From contig JBAOKB010000118.1 in NCBI GenBank assembly GCA_037044905.1, forward strand, positions 310,001 to 374,000: a DNA stretch of 64,000 bases, read 5' to 3'. This document shows, piece by piece, positions 20,993-33,017 of this stretch. Both the position numbers and the translations under genes were made by a program. Each line of letters begins with the position of its first letter. Within the stretch, counting starts at the first letter, position 1. The notes under the pieces are model-generated. The model was not told the origin of the DNA, did not search any database, and worked only from the letters and a program-made list of their open reading frames with translations. The stretch is from Hortaea werneckii (lineage: Eukaryota; Ascomycota; Dothideomycetes; Mycosphaerellales; Teratosphaeriaceae).

Positions 20993-22061
20993 TTACTTGG
21001 AAGACCGCTCCGCGTTCTTCTTAGCATCCTCCGCCATCCCCTGCTGCACCCACTTCCTGCTCTCCGCCGCGTACTTCTCCATCTTCTCCTTGTCCTGCAG
21101 GAGCTCCTTCAACTTGTACGGGTCCGGGATATTCGCGCCTTTCTTCAGCGCTGGACGGGCCCACATCCTGCAATGTCACCAAGTCAGCAATCGCGACTTC
21201 ATCATCCAACAAGGCCTAGACCAAAGCAGGGAAAGGAAGAAGAGAGAGAGACAGAGAGGCCTTCCGTCTCGCCACCCCCCCTTCCTCATAATCAAAAAAA
21301 CTCACCTCTCCTCCCACGCCTTCAAATGCGGGAACTCCTCCAACTCCACCCCCGCCCACCCCGCCGCGCTCACCCACCCCCAATGCGCAATATCCGCCAC
21401 CGAGCACTTATCCCCCACCAGAAACTCCGCTTTCGAATCCGCCAGATGCTTATCCAGCACGCCATACAACCTCCTTGTCTCATTCTGATACCGATTCACG
21501 CCGTAGGGGATGTGTTCCGGCGCATACCGCGTGAAATGGTTCGCCTGGCCCTGCATGGGCCCCACGCCCGCGTTCATGAAGAACAGCCAATTCGTCATTT
21601 CGACTGCTTCGCGGGAATTTGGGGGGAAGCTTAGTCGGTGCGAGGTGTCGTAGCGGGAGACGAGGTACTGCATTATGCTGCCGGATTCGAAGAGGCGGAT
21701 CGGTTGGCCGTCGGTGAAGGTGTCGGTTAGCGCCGGGATGCGGCCGTTGGGGTTGATGGCTAGGAACCAGGGTTCTTTTTGGGTGTTCTTGGATATGTCG
21801 ATTTTGGTGTGCTTGTAGGGAAGGCTGGGGGGGGGAGGGGTGGGTTAGTTTGGGGTTCTCTTGTTTTTTGGGGGGGTTTTTTTTTATGATTTTTCTCTTG
21901 CCTTTTTTTTTTCTTTTTCTTGTTTACTTTGCTCTCTCCTCTTGGTGGAGGTGGGGTTTAATTTACGAAAGGACGTACCCAAGTTCCTCAAGCAGGATGG
22001 AGATCTTGATGCCATTTGGCGTCTGGGTGGTGTACAGGTGGATGTCGGATTCGGATGCCAT
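20993..22061 (-). CDS. Glutathione S-transferase, Ure2-like
   Basis: Conjugates glutathione to electrophiles. Three exons, 22061-21979, 21824-21306 and 21167-20993, give 259 codons including stop; introns are 154 and 138 bp. The thioredoxin-fold N-terminus starts IHLYTTQTPNGIKISILLEELGLPY, as in Ure2/GstA-type fungal GSTs (split between exons 1 and 2). The GSH-site motifs NPNGRIPALTD and FESGSIMQYL follow. The C-terminal helical domain contains ANHFTRYAPEHIPYG, RLYGVLDKHL and the N-capping-type block KCSVADIAHWGW. The second gene exon is complete without frame breaks. It is divergent from the PT-domain gene 0.8 kb away, so co-regulation is possible but not shown. Confidence 0.9.
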
Positions 22062-22845
22062 GGTTACGGTTTTGAGATGTGAATTCTTTATTCTTTCAAT
22101 TTACGCAAGTCCTGTGAAGTGATGAAAATTTGGTTTTGATTGAATGAGAGTCTTGTCATTCGTTTGTTCCCTTCTATATAATTTGCCATTGCTTTGAAAT
22201 CGCTCGTGAGGTCGCCCCACCAATGCCATGTCTTACGTCATTACTCTACCTTTCCTCGGCTTCGCTCGGTAGGTGACATTCTGTACAGCACACAGTGCAT
22301 GCACGTCTGTGGAAGGACAGCAGTAGAACCTGAAAGCCGACACAATACCTTAAACGAGCATAGCTTGATCGTGAGAAGGCAATCGTCTCAGTCACGGCTA
22401 CAATGAGCTGTGCCTGAGATCGGGTGACTGTCTTGCGCCGACGTTGCATCAGCTGAAGTTGCGGCAATCCGAATGTAAGATTCTACGCCGAGCTGGGAGA
22501 TATACCTTACTATGTACTCAGCCACACGGACTTTGATGTCTGCATCCTGAACGATGAACCCTTGGGCGGCTGCTCGGTCAACGGACTATAAGACGTGCGG
22601 ATGCGACGTTGAGTCGGGCACGATGTGCCTACCACAATCTGAGGTAGTGTCGGCTCCGGCTCTCCGGCCTCTGTGTCCGAGCATGCAACATAGATGAAGG
22701 TGATTTTGGAATTATAAGAGCTGCAAAGCCGGCACATCTTATGCAACACCCTTCGATGCCCCAGCATTTCCATTGACGCTTCAGAAGTTACTAACTGACA
22801 GTACAAACCCACGCCCTCAATCTTATTCCAGATCTTCACCCTTTC
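22062..22845. other. Divergent promoter region, GST to PT-domain gene
   Basis: About 0.8 kb. A TACTAAC branch sequence (about 22788) and the acceptor ATTCCAG (ends 22831) suggest an intron just upstream of the PT gene ATG, so a short upstream exon or spliced 5' UTR may exist. There is no room for KS or AT domains, and I found no ACP (Ser-containing LGxDS) motif. Confidence 0.5.
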
Positions 22846-23988
22846 ATGGCATCAATGGCAGCCGTCAAGCATGAGCACTTTGCGGGATCTGGTTTAAAGG
22901 GACCCAGCTTGCCAAATATGCTGCTTCTTGGATCTACGACGACGGAGAAATATCTCTCTGCATCTTGCCACAGGTTATAGAGGAAGGCTTCACGGACTTC
23001 ACGGCCAGAGTAGTCGTGAGATCATGTCTGGCTCACAGCCAGCTGTACCCTATCATCAGTGGACACCTGTGCAATGGTGTTCCGATCTGCCCATCAGCCC
23101 TCAATGCCGATATGGCTGTGGTGGTGGCGCAGTATATCTGGAATTGTATGCGACCTAAAATAGAACTGCCAGGTATCAACGTCTCTAACATGGAGGTTCC
23201 CAGGTCGTTGATTGTGGAACTGCCTCAGCGGCCGCCTGGCCAGCATCTGGAAATGGAAGCGGAAGCAAAGATTGATGATAAGGGTGGTATGGCGCACTGT
23301 TCCTGGCGCAGTGTCCATCCCGACGGCACCAAGATACAAGAGCATGCTCACTGCACCGTGCTTTATGAAAGCAAGGACCAGTGGTTGCAGGAGTGGTCAA
23401 AGGTCAGCCACATGGTCAGGAACTCCATCAAAATGCTACATGAGAAAGCTCATCGAGGGGCTGCCGACATCATGCAAACCGGACTCGCGTACAAATGCTT
23501 TACAAGCTTTGTCAACTATTCTCCCAAATATCGCGCGATGGAAGAAATAATCTTTGACGGACTGGAAGGTCATTCGTCTCTCGCATTCAAGACACTACCA
23601 GGAGACTACGCCGGACCATTCCATCTAGGTTCGCTTGAACGATCGTGGCTCGGAAATCATGTGGCTGACACCTAAGGCAGATAATACGTGCCATCTTTCG
23701 GGCTTTCTTTGTAATGCACATGACATGGAAGGCAACGTTTACATCTCGGAAGGATGGGAGACATGGCGATGTCTTCGACCGGACTTGATCGCTGAGGCTC
23801 ACCAAGGTCGGCTCGAGAACTACGTGCTGATGCAACCCAGGGAGAAGGGCATCCTGCAGGGCGACGTGTATGTGCTGCATGACGACGAAATCATCGCAGT
23901 CTGGGGTGGTATCAAATTCAAAAGAGTCTCGCATAAGGCCATCGACATCTTATTGCCAAAGCCGAAGAACATTACAGCACACGTGTGA
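22846..23988 (+). CDS. Free-standing polyketide product-template (PT) domain protein
   Basis: Matches the PT domain of non-reducing polyketide synthases (double-hotdog, DH-like), which directs cyclisation of the poly-beta-keto chain. Order: linker and start (STTTEKYLSASCH), IEEGFTDFTARVVVRS, the catalytic-His region ISGHLCNGVPICPSALNADMA (H of SGH), NMEVPRSLIV, HAHCTVLY, QTGLAYKCFTSFVNYSPKYR, AMEEIIFDG, the catalytic-Asp region (FHL, intron, DNTCHLSGFLCNAHD), VYISEGWETWR, ENYVLMQP, LQGDVYVLHDDEIIAVWGG and IKFKRV. Intron 23629-23680 (52 bp) has a weak donor GTTCGC but a CTGAC branch. One base is missing at about 22969-22976; restoring it gives 364 codons including stop. No KS, AT, ACP or TE is encoded nearby. 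The MFS gene follows, convergent, 114 bp away. Confidence 0.8.
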
Positions 23989-24102
23989 TCATGGGAAACA
24001 TGGTCCAGATGTATTTCTTGTTTTGACAACAAAAATTTTTTTTTTCAAAAGCTCCCTGCATCTCGCTTGATGTGCTAAAAAAAAAAAAATGCAGCAAGGT
24101 CA

Positions 24103-25805
24103 CTACGGTGAGAAATCCTTTGGTTGGAGTGCTGATAGAGCAGTCTTTTCCGCGAATGGGCTGCGCATTCGCAGTGTCCTTGCCTTCAACTTCAACCAGA
24201 CTGCCACTCCGCAGAAAAGAGTCGCGATCCCACCAAGTATGAAGACTGCGACATTCGAGCCGAGGTGGTCAAACATTTGATGGCCAAATAGTGGGAATAG
24301 CCCAGAAAGGGTCGCTCGGAGAAAGGACATAGGCGCATTTGCTGAGGCTGCATAGCTCATGTATGTGTCGGTTAGATATCCCGATAGAACGTTGTCGAAT
24401 TCCACGGTGGCGTAGCCAATCAGCAAGAGCGAAGCGATTGAAGCCCAAGGCGAAACGCCTTCCACCAGGGAGGAATGGTTGCACCGAACCACCAGAGAGC
24501 GATAGCCAGGACTGGAGCAGCGACGTAGAACCCGAACAATTTGTCTTCTGGCTCCATCTGCGCTCCCCGTCTGCGCTGCTTGTTGGCGAGCACCATGTCG
24601 TATATCCGAGGCAGAAAAGTTGGCACGATGCCGATGCCGAAGGCGAGGAAAATCAGCGAGGTCGTGCGCTCAGACAGCTGGAAACCATCGCCATACACCA
24701 CTGTCAATGCCTCAGAGAAAAGGTATAGGACAGCGTATACGGTTGCTCCCATGATGGAAACCCAGAACACGACCGGCTCGGTGAAGAATAGACGGATAGG
24801 CTGTGTCATCGTGATCCGCACAAACTCCTTTGCAGTGGTAGGTGATGATCGCTTGAAGCCGACAGCCGATCAAAGCTGGTCTTGCGTGCGATTTTGCGCA
24901 CGTTCTCTCGAAGCACTTGGGACGGCCGGGACTCTTGCATACCAAGACATAAGATTGAGCACAAACTCCGGTAACACCGGCCGCAAGGTAAAAGATGTAT
25001 GGCCTGGAAATGTCAGCTTTGCCTCGATGCAACTGCTTTGGAGACTTACCATCCAAGGCTGGTGCTGATGTATGTGGCAATCGGGGGACCAGAAGCCAGA
25101 CCGAGGACGGCCGAAGAGATCCAAGCGTGCACTGTGAAAATGCGAGCACGCTCATCCCACATGTTCTCAATCGAGCCGCAAGCAACGGTGGCTGGGATAG
25201 CAGACAGAAAGCCGCTGAGCAATCGGCCAGCAATGACTGGGATTAGATGCTCGTGGCCGGCACCTATGATCAAGCATAAAACTGCGAAGCCGAATGTCGA
25301 CGATACGTAGATTGTTCGGTGTCCAAATGATTCGGCGATCGGTGGGAAGACCAATCCTCCTACGGCTTGGCCCAGTAGGTATACAGTGACCGTACACAGG
25401 ATGGCCACGGTGGGACTGATATGGAAGTGCGCCGATGCATGATGGGAGACCGTGGCACCGGTATTGCTCCTAACTATATCTTAGCACTTCAACTGATTAC
25501 CATAGGAAACTTGACTCACATCATGGTCATGAAATACTCCAAAAAGCAAATCAGAGCCGAGTCGAAGACTTTGCGATAGAGGGGCCATCGTCGAGGATGT
25601 GAAACGCTGTCCTGCTTGAACGAGACACTGCCATACGATCGACGACAAACCCTTTTTCCGAAAGTGTGATTGATACCTCGGACGGGATATTGACTGGCAA
25701 TTCCAGCCGTCCTGGAAATGTGTCCCCTTCTTCAGGATGCTTGAGAGCGAAGGAAGAGACCGAGCTCGCAAAGGAAGGCGCAGAGGGGTTCGCAGTGGGT
25801 TCCAT
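24103..25805 (-). CDS. MFS transporter (DHA1-like multidrug/metabolite exporter), multiple frameshifts
   Basis: Major facilitator superfamily, likely a 12-TM proton antiporter exporting small molecules. Exon 1 is about 25805-25520 (MEPTANPSAPSF start; an upstream in-frame ATG lies at 25880). Its end holds HPRRWPLYRKVFDSALICF and EYFMTMM. Exon 2 is about 25476-25050 (AVGGLVFPPIAESFGHR, GRLLSGFLSAIPATV, NMWDERAR). Exon 3 is 25003-24103 (QESRPSQVLRENVRKIARK, FFTEPVVFWVSIMGATVYA, TIYDTDTYMSYAASANA-like region near TM10). The intron 25049-25004 is 46 bp. Breaks lie at about 25620-25632, 24958-24964, 24860-24868 and 24458-24468; the acceptor of exon 2 is also unclear. Each appears to be one base. 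Decay is possible, but the surrounding genes carry similar errors. Confidence 0.75.
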
Positions 25806-27788
25806 GGTTGCCTCTGGACGCGCCTTTGCTTTGGTAGGGTGCGACGAGAGCAAGATGAAATAGGACGGCGCCAGGAGCAAAGTGATGATATGAGGGAAAT
25901 CAGTACGAGGAATGTCCCTACCTATTCAATCCCCCTTCTAGGCAGAGCCAAGCTCCCTGATCACGAAATTGCATGATTTTCTGCGGGTTGGGGGTTGAGG
26001 GCGATTGCGTGGCTCGCTGAGCGCATTGTTCCCAGGCGACGTTTCTGATTCTATTACCTGACAAGTGCGTCACCTCGCCCAAACACTTCGGAGGCGGTGG
26101 ATACAAGACGGGCGTGATCATGCCAACCTAGTTTTGACGAGTCGAAAGCTTCGGACTTCGCTCGCACCGTATGGAGGTGTTATGGAGAGGGTTCTGGTGC
26201 GAACGCATTCCTGCGGTCCGGACCAGGAGTGTGGAAGTGACGTAAGGGGATAGTCCCTGAGAACGCCTGGCTAGATTTGGATATCTGCTGCTGCATTCCA
26301 GTGATGGAAAGTTGGATCCAGTGTAGTGTGCCATAGCGAAACTCTCACCAATCTTGATGTTGTAAATTCCACTCGCTGATGAATAGTCCTTGTCAGGCGC
26401 TGTCAAAATTAGCAGGACATGAATATTCAGGCGACGCTTGTTATTAACATTCTCAACCATCACTGTTGAGCAATGTGTTTTTTGATGTCTAATCCAACCG
26501 ATAACAGCCGCGACCAAGGAAGGGTTGACAGCGGGAGAGCCCGTCCGGCGGAGATGCAGGGTCGATCGTCGAGGAGCATTAAGCTAGAGAACCGTGCTCT
26601 GGCGCATGAGCAAACAGTACCACCGCACGCATACCTTTCTGATACCACTATTAGCGTAATCGTCAAAGCCGATGCCTCGGATCCTGAGATTGCGTGCTTA
26701 TGCGAGCGGTCCACAGTCCGTCTGAAGGGAGAAGTGTGCACTTGACTTACACTCGCTGGCGACGCGCAATCGTTTAAGTGCTTGTGCTTGCCGAGAATGA
26801 TAGCATACATGCGCGAAGCTCTTTCAAAAAGAGTTGATGAGGCTCATGAACAAGCGTATAAGTTAATGTATATTTTGTTTTCTCCTTCTCTGGTGGTTAG
26901 CTCGAGGAAATTTGGTGCATCAGCTCCTCCTTGCGGCTTCGTCTGACCTCGGGTGTAATAGGAGGTACATATGCGGAGACAGGTCCTCTTGATCGACAGC
27001 ACGGCTTCTCATTATGCGTATGCGCTCAAGTGATCGATATGCTCAAGCAGTCGATCCATGCAGACGCACACCCAGACGCAAATCAAAGTTAAACTGCAAT
27101 AGACGTCTGGCCAAGCTTTCTACCGTTATTCCGCCGCAAAAGTCAGTGTCAATGCCGTAGGTAATTGCGTTATAATTAGTGTGACCGAGGTATCTGTTCT
27201 GCATCCTGCCACATGAATTGTGCGATATGCCTTCTGAACAGCAACAAGGGCGATTGTGCAATTGTCTCATGCACTTCTTCTGATGGATCTCAAGGGGCAC
27301 CAGCCTGTTCCTGTTGGGAGCTTGACCGCCACTCTTACCAGGCTGTAAGCTCGAAAGGCAGTTTTCTTTTTTTTTTTTTCATGGCGAAATTCGCCAGAGA
27401 AATAAGCGAACAAGCGGAAGCCTCACGAGTCAAATCCATGGAACGCAAGTGGCTTTTACGGCTTGTCCATTGATAGAGGCATATGAGCCTCGTGAAGAAC
27501 CTACGTTAAAGCTATAGGAGGACAACTCAGCATCGCGGAAGTCCTTGTTTCAGCAATACTGGAAGCGCCTTGTATCGAGAATTAATGTGCAAAGTCGATG
27601 CTTAGAATGCAAAGCCTTGTATACATACATGGTATCAAGAATGCCCAGTATCAACGCCACTGAAGCCATTCACCACTGTTATCTTCAACTTTGCTAAAAG
27701 GCTTACCTCACTCATTGGGACGCTGAAAATGACCTCTGAATGAAAGCAGTTCGCATGGAAGTATGGACCTGGCTCACGGCACTGAAGT
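25806..27788. other. Intergenic, unrecognised
   Basis: About 2 kb between the MFS start and the 3' end of the GTPase gene. Minus-strand fragments at about 26200-26860 and 27050-27300 look mildly protein-like but match nothing I know. A T-run lies at about 27365-27379. Nothing firm. Confidence 0.4.
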
Positions 27789-30700
27789 TCATTCCGCAAC
27801 CTCAGCACTCTGTGATGCACCACCCTCAGCGTCCTCCTCCATCTTGACGCCTTCGATCTGGCTAGGATCCTTTGCTTCCGCGGTACTGGACTCCCTACTG
27901 TTCCCTTCGAGGTCATCAGCACCCTCGCCATTGTCGTCTGGTTGCTGGTCCTTTGCAGATTTATCGTCGTCAATCTCCATGGCTTCGCCATTGACTGGGT
28001 CGCTTTCTGCAGACGATGCAGCCTTGAGATCCTCGGGATTCATGTCCAGAACCCTTTGGAATATGTCGTCCGCGCCAGTGATTCTCTCATCAATGTCCCT
28101 GCGAACGGTTCGCTCCTGCCTGCTCATGTTTGTATCGACCCTGACACCGCCGATAACGGACATGTAGTCTCTCTGCATGTGCACGTATACCTGGTCGGCA
28201 TCGTTCAACATCTGTTCGCGCACTTTCTCGCAAAGCGCCATGATGCTTTTCTGTACCTGCTTTGTGGCGTTGTCAAACATAACGCGCCTGTTGTTGTCAA
28301 CATGATGATGCATGGCATTCTTCATGCGCATGTAACATCCTGGGCCACTCTCGGCGGCAGTGACATCGTAGGCAGGCGACATGGCTTGGCTAATAACAGG
28401 AGTGAACTCGCGGTTGATATCGCGTTGACCATCGTTGATCTGGCGGATCATGTTGTTGGCCATGTCTTTGATAATTGCGTCGTAGGCGCCCAATTGAGTC
28501 TTTAACATGCCAATGCGGGCAATGCTCTGGCCTTGTTGGCGACATCGGTCGGCTACGGCTGTGTGAAACTTCTTAAGCATTGCGCTGCCGGCTTTGGTGA
28601 AGCTTTGCAAGATGTGCGGCAGGCGACGCTGAAATGCCTTCTCCCACGCAGATGCCAGCTGCTTATAGACAGGCTGAATCAATTCCTGGTTGAAATCGCG
28701 TAGGCCGGCAGCACCTTGATAGACACCGTAACGGCGCACAGTGGCCCTGTAAGTCATGAAATGAAGCCCACCATCGTTACGATGCGCGCCCCAGCCGTCT
28801 GCAGTACTGAGCGCATTCGCTTCCGCGCTATCGACAGCAGGAGCAAACTTGTCAAAGACCTGCTCGCGAAGCGTAGCTTCGGCATCCTCGATAGTGTTGT
28901 CCACAGCTTTTTCTAGTTCCTTCTCAAGCTTTCGAAGTTCTCGACTCAGATGGCTGCGCTCGATGTCTCTCTGCTGGCCCGTCATCTTGGTGCCCGACCC
29001 ATCGTCAGATGCCCACAACGCCATAGACGTCAAAAGCTGCGTCAGACTGTTCAAGAACCGGCGACAGCTGGCTTGACGTCCATTCTCTGTCAGCTTCTTG
29101 CAGTGAGCTTGCAACTGTGGCATTTCCGTCTGTTGGATGTCTTCGAATCCTGGCACGTCCTTATCTTTCTTCAGTCTGCCTGAGAGCTTTTGGTAGGCTC
29201 TGCTACTGACACAGAAGACTGGAAGGTTACTTGCAACTTCATCGTAGTCACGTAAGTCTTCTTCAGGATTGAAATGCTCGGGGTCCTCTTCTTCAGCATT
29301 TTCCTGGTCCAGTTCTCTGATACCAGCGGCGAAGTCATTACGGATGGCGTCTCGGGAATACGCGTTGCGTCCGGCTATACACAGCGCGGACTGCCTAGCA
29401 TCAATAGCTGCTTCTTCAGCTTTGAGCGGTGCCATTTGCTTTCTCATGTCACGGACTTTTTGCTCGATGTGTTGTCTGTTCTGGCGGCATTCTTTGTTGA
29501 TTTTGCGCATTTCATCCATCTTGGCTTCGATCTGATCCACGGCAAGGGGCTCGCGATCGCTCTCGTCAGTGTCGTCAGCCTCGTCGTTGGAATCAGCCGT
29601 GCTGTCCTCGTCAAAATCGGGGTCATTCGATCGATCATCCGCATCGCTATCGCTCGAAATAGAATGGCTTCGGCGCTTTTTGCGGCTTGTCGAAGAACGT
29701 TTGCCGTCACGCTTGCGCTTCTTCGCCTCCTTTTTGGAGGATACACTGTCTCGCCCTCTTTTGCCCTCTCTAACAAATCCTCAAATGCCTCGAGCTGCTC
29801 ATCTACTTGATCGGCCTATTGAGGAAGTGTTAGCAACGGAAGTGTGGTGGGGAGGACCGAACTTACCACGTCAGCATGATCTTTTTTCTGGGCTTCTAAC
29901 TCCTGGAGATGCTTCTGTAGTGATCGTTTCTGTCGGGACACCTGCTCCAGCTTCTCATCAAGCTCTTCCATCTCATCGCCGATTCCGAGACTGTCGGTTG
30001 CCTCGGTACGAGAGATGTCATCGGTCTTTGAACAGATAAAGGTGACTACGTTGTACGTACCGTCATATTTGAGCTGACGCTTAAAAGTATCGCCCAGGAG
30101 TGTTTTCGCAGCTTTGTCGTCGACGGCGCGATTGATCGGAGCTAGGATCCACAGGCCCGTACATTGCTTCATATAACTCTCAGCGACGGCAGCTCTAGCC
30201 GCATTGCTATCGTGCACACCAGGTAGATCGACAATGACTGCGCCCGTCGACAAAGCGTCCGCCTTGGTATATATTTTGACTACTTTGATGAGCGGCCAGA
30301 ACTCAAATTCGCGCTTTGGGTTGGTGAGCTTGTTGCCGTTCTTGTCAAGCTTCTCTGCACCCTTCTCCTTGCTGTCGACATAGTTTTGCAGGCGTCGATA
30401 GAAGTCATGGGGTTCTTTCTCGTTGATGCGGCGCGTTGTTCCAAGTACATCTGTCACCGATTTTGCGCGCATTAACGAGTCGATGGTACTGTTCGCCAGC
30501 ATCTCTTTGGTGTGCCTATGATAGACCGCCCGAATCTTAGCATAAGCAATGCCGGCTTGAGAGTCCGGATTAGATATCTCGCGCGTGATTGTACCATTCT
30601 CGTCAAACACTTCGTCGAACAGGATTTTCAACTCTGTGCGCCATTCTTCTGGCTCGATGAACTGGATCTCGGCACGGTATCTTGATGCCTCGCTGTTGGA

Positions 30701-31951
30701 ATGATTGTATGATAGCTCTGTCACGACGGCTGTGCAAGCCCGCATACAATTTGTTGGAACCAAGCGTTCTTCGTCCAGCATCGCGTTTATGACGGAGCTT
30801 TTTCCTGCGCCTGTATTGCCGACGACACCGACGACGGTGCGGTTCTTAACCGCCAACTTGCGGACATCCTCAATCTGAGCCATCCAAGCTGTTGCGTCAC
30901 CGTTTTCGCTCAGCTGTTGCAGCGGCTCAGAGAGCTCTTTCAGCACTTTCAGACCGGCCTGTACACCTACTTCTAGCCGCTCAGGGACAATATCCTGAGT
31001 CAAGCTCTTCAGCTGCTGGCCTCGCTTACTCCATGCTAGCTCTTTATTTTGACAAGCGGAAGGTGCGCTTGCGGAGTCGTGCGGCACATGCTTTTCATCA
31101 TATGTTGATGGCAAAGACTCGGGATTCACATTCTCGGCATCTTGCGTGGGTGTGAAGGGCTCAGCTTTGACGGACGGCAAACCGAAATAAGCATGTGGTG
31201 CCGCACCCTTGTTGTTTTCAGAGTGCTGATCATTGAGGGATTGTGCCTCATACGCATGTGGCGTGACGTCTCCAGGACTGTGGTCACCATCGACAGATTC
31301 GCGTTTAAAGTCCTCTTCCATAGAACGGTGAGGAGCACTAGCAGATAACTGCTTATTGAGCGGCTGTAGAGGCTGGCGTGAGGGTGTCTGACTCTGACTC
31401 TGGGGGTCACTCTCTGAAATGGCCGTTTGCGGATTCGTAGGTGAAGCACAATTGGCCTGCATGGCTTCTGGTAGGTCGTTTGCGTCTTCTACCTCCGCCG
31501 AAAGCACCAGATAACGATCTCCGGATTGAACGAGCTCAGCCACCCTAGTGTTATCAGGCAGGGCCGCATTGTCGTATTTCAGTGAGACTCGCAAATCCGG
31601 GATTCCAGAATTGGCGATGTATGCTTTTCGAGCACGCTCTATTGAGACTTTCTGTCGAGACTGTTAGATGACAAGCTCGCATAGTCGAAGCCGTCTTGAT
31701 TGGACTGGATCACACCATTGCTGCGACCTGTAAAGCCTAGGGGAAACTTACACCTTTGCCCTTCACCCAGGCGTACTGATGACAACCCTCGGAGTGTGCG
31801 GTTGGTCCCGGTAATCTTCTACATTGTGCCTCTTGATCGCAATGATGATTCGATCTGGTTCTGCAAGGTAGTCGTCCAGCCCTTCCACAGCTGTTCTGGC
31901 GAGATCTTCAATTGTTTTGCCTGGCACAACAGAAGCCAGCCCAGGCTCCAT
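27789..31951 (-). CDS. Large dynamin-like GTPase, nuclear SLIP-GC-type, two frameshifts
   Basis: Three exons: about 31951-31752, 31651-29867 and 29815-27789, with introns of 100 and 51 bp. With one base restored in exon 1 (about 31795) and one in exon 3 (T4 run 29759-29762) the model is 1338 codons including stop. The P-loop is VGVVGNTGAGKSSVINAML, with a switch region CMRACTAVVTELSY, G3 VIVDLPGVHDSN and G4-like CSKTDD. A coiled-coil segment follows (EMEELDEKLEQVSRQKRSL). A basic nuclear-localisation-like patch (KKEAKKRKRDGKRSS) and an acidic stretch come next, then a long helical stalk-like region and an acidic C-terminus. This resembles animal nuclear GTPase SLIP-GC and its fungal relatives; function in fungi is unknown. 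The start is uncertain and may lie in a further upstream exon. Confidence 0.7.
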
Positions 31952-33017
31952 TTCGATGCGTGTCCTAGGAGGTCAACAGTTTGCTCACTTTCATGTGAGC
32001 CGCATTTAATATCACAGGCGCAAGAAAGACTGCTATGTCCGTTCTTGGCCCAAGCGCTTGCCACCTACAAGATGAATGCTCAGTAAAGGAAGGGCGTTTG
32101 ATATCAGGCAGGCGTGAGAACCCGCGTTGCAGGTCGACGCTATTTATTAGCGGCAGTTTAGCGCGTCACTTACGCGCAGACTTTATGCCCTCTTACCAGC
32201 TAGGCGCCCGGCCATGAGCCATTGAAATGCCGGATACCATAGGAGCCTGTAAAATACATAGTAGCCACGACACGGTTTCACCTCACAGACAAATGTATAT
32301 GAGGGAAGGAGAAGTGGGATATGGGACAAGACTGCTGGCTTCTATGGGCTGGAAATACACACGGTAGCAGCTGCTGCGCCGTACGAAGCGACGAGGTCCT
32401 ACGCAGGTGTCCCAGATCCCCTTTGAGGTAGATTGTGGCCTATCGTTTTGGATGCACCAGGAGTGCAATGAAGCGCATCTTGATACCTGGAGAAAGTCTT
32501 TCCGACAACTTTTCTCGTTGCCGGCGAGGTGGAGAGGCACAGGTTTCACTGTTTCTAAGAAAAGCACCACCTTCCATGCTGTCCATCGTGTACTTGAATC
32601 GGCTGTTCTACATGCAACAATGTTTGAACACTGGGACATACGTTTGCACAAGTGATTATGGATTAAATCTCTAGGTGTCGTCTCCCACGGCTTCGATATC
32701 GATTCTTGCTGGCCTTGGCAGGCCCAATTTTGGAAGTTGGCTTTTATCAGCCAATGTACTGTCTCCTTGTGTCCCATTGATCAAGACGTGAGAATCGCAA
32801 GCGGATCATCATTTCCACACATCAGTCGCAGTTGACGTTTTCAGGTGGGCATTTTGGCATGCCGAGACTGCTATATCACGGCGTTCGCGGCTGCTCCATC
32901 CACAGTCCAAGCTAATGCAACCCACGTCATCACCATGGACGGACTAGAGCTCACCGTGGGCATGTCTCCACAAAACCAGTGTACAAATCACATACGAGAC
33001 CTACAGCTTCAGGTTGA
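31952..33017. other. Intergenic, divergent promoter region
   Basis: About 1.1 kb between divergent GTPase and GH5 genes. It may hold a first exon of the GTPase gene near 31960-32060. No other gene supported. Confidence 0.4.

Noticed and set aside
20972..21634. 220-codon plus-strand frame rich in Arg/Pro/Leu
   Set aside because: Shadow of the GST exons on the minus strand.
24103..25805. MFS gene as a pseudogene
   Set aside because: It has four or more breaks, but each is a single base and neighbouring housekeeping genes carry the same kind of error. Decay is not shown.
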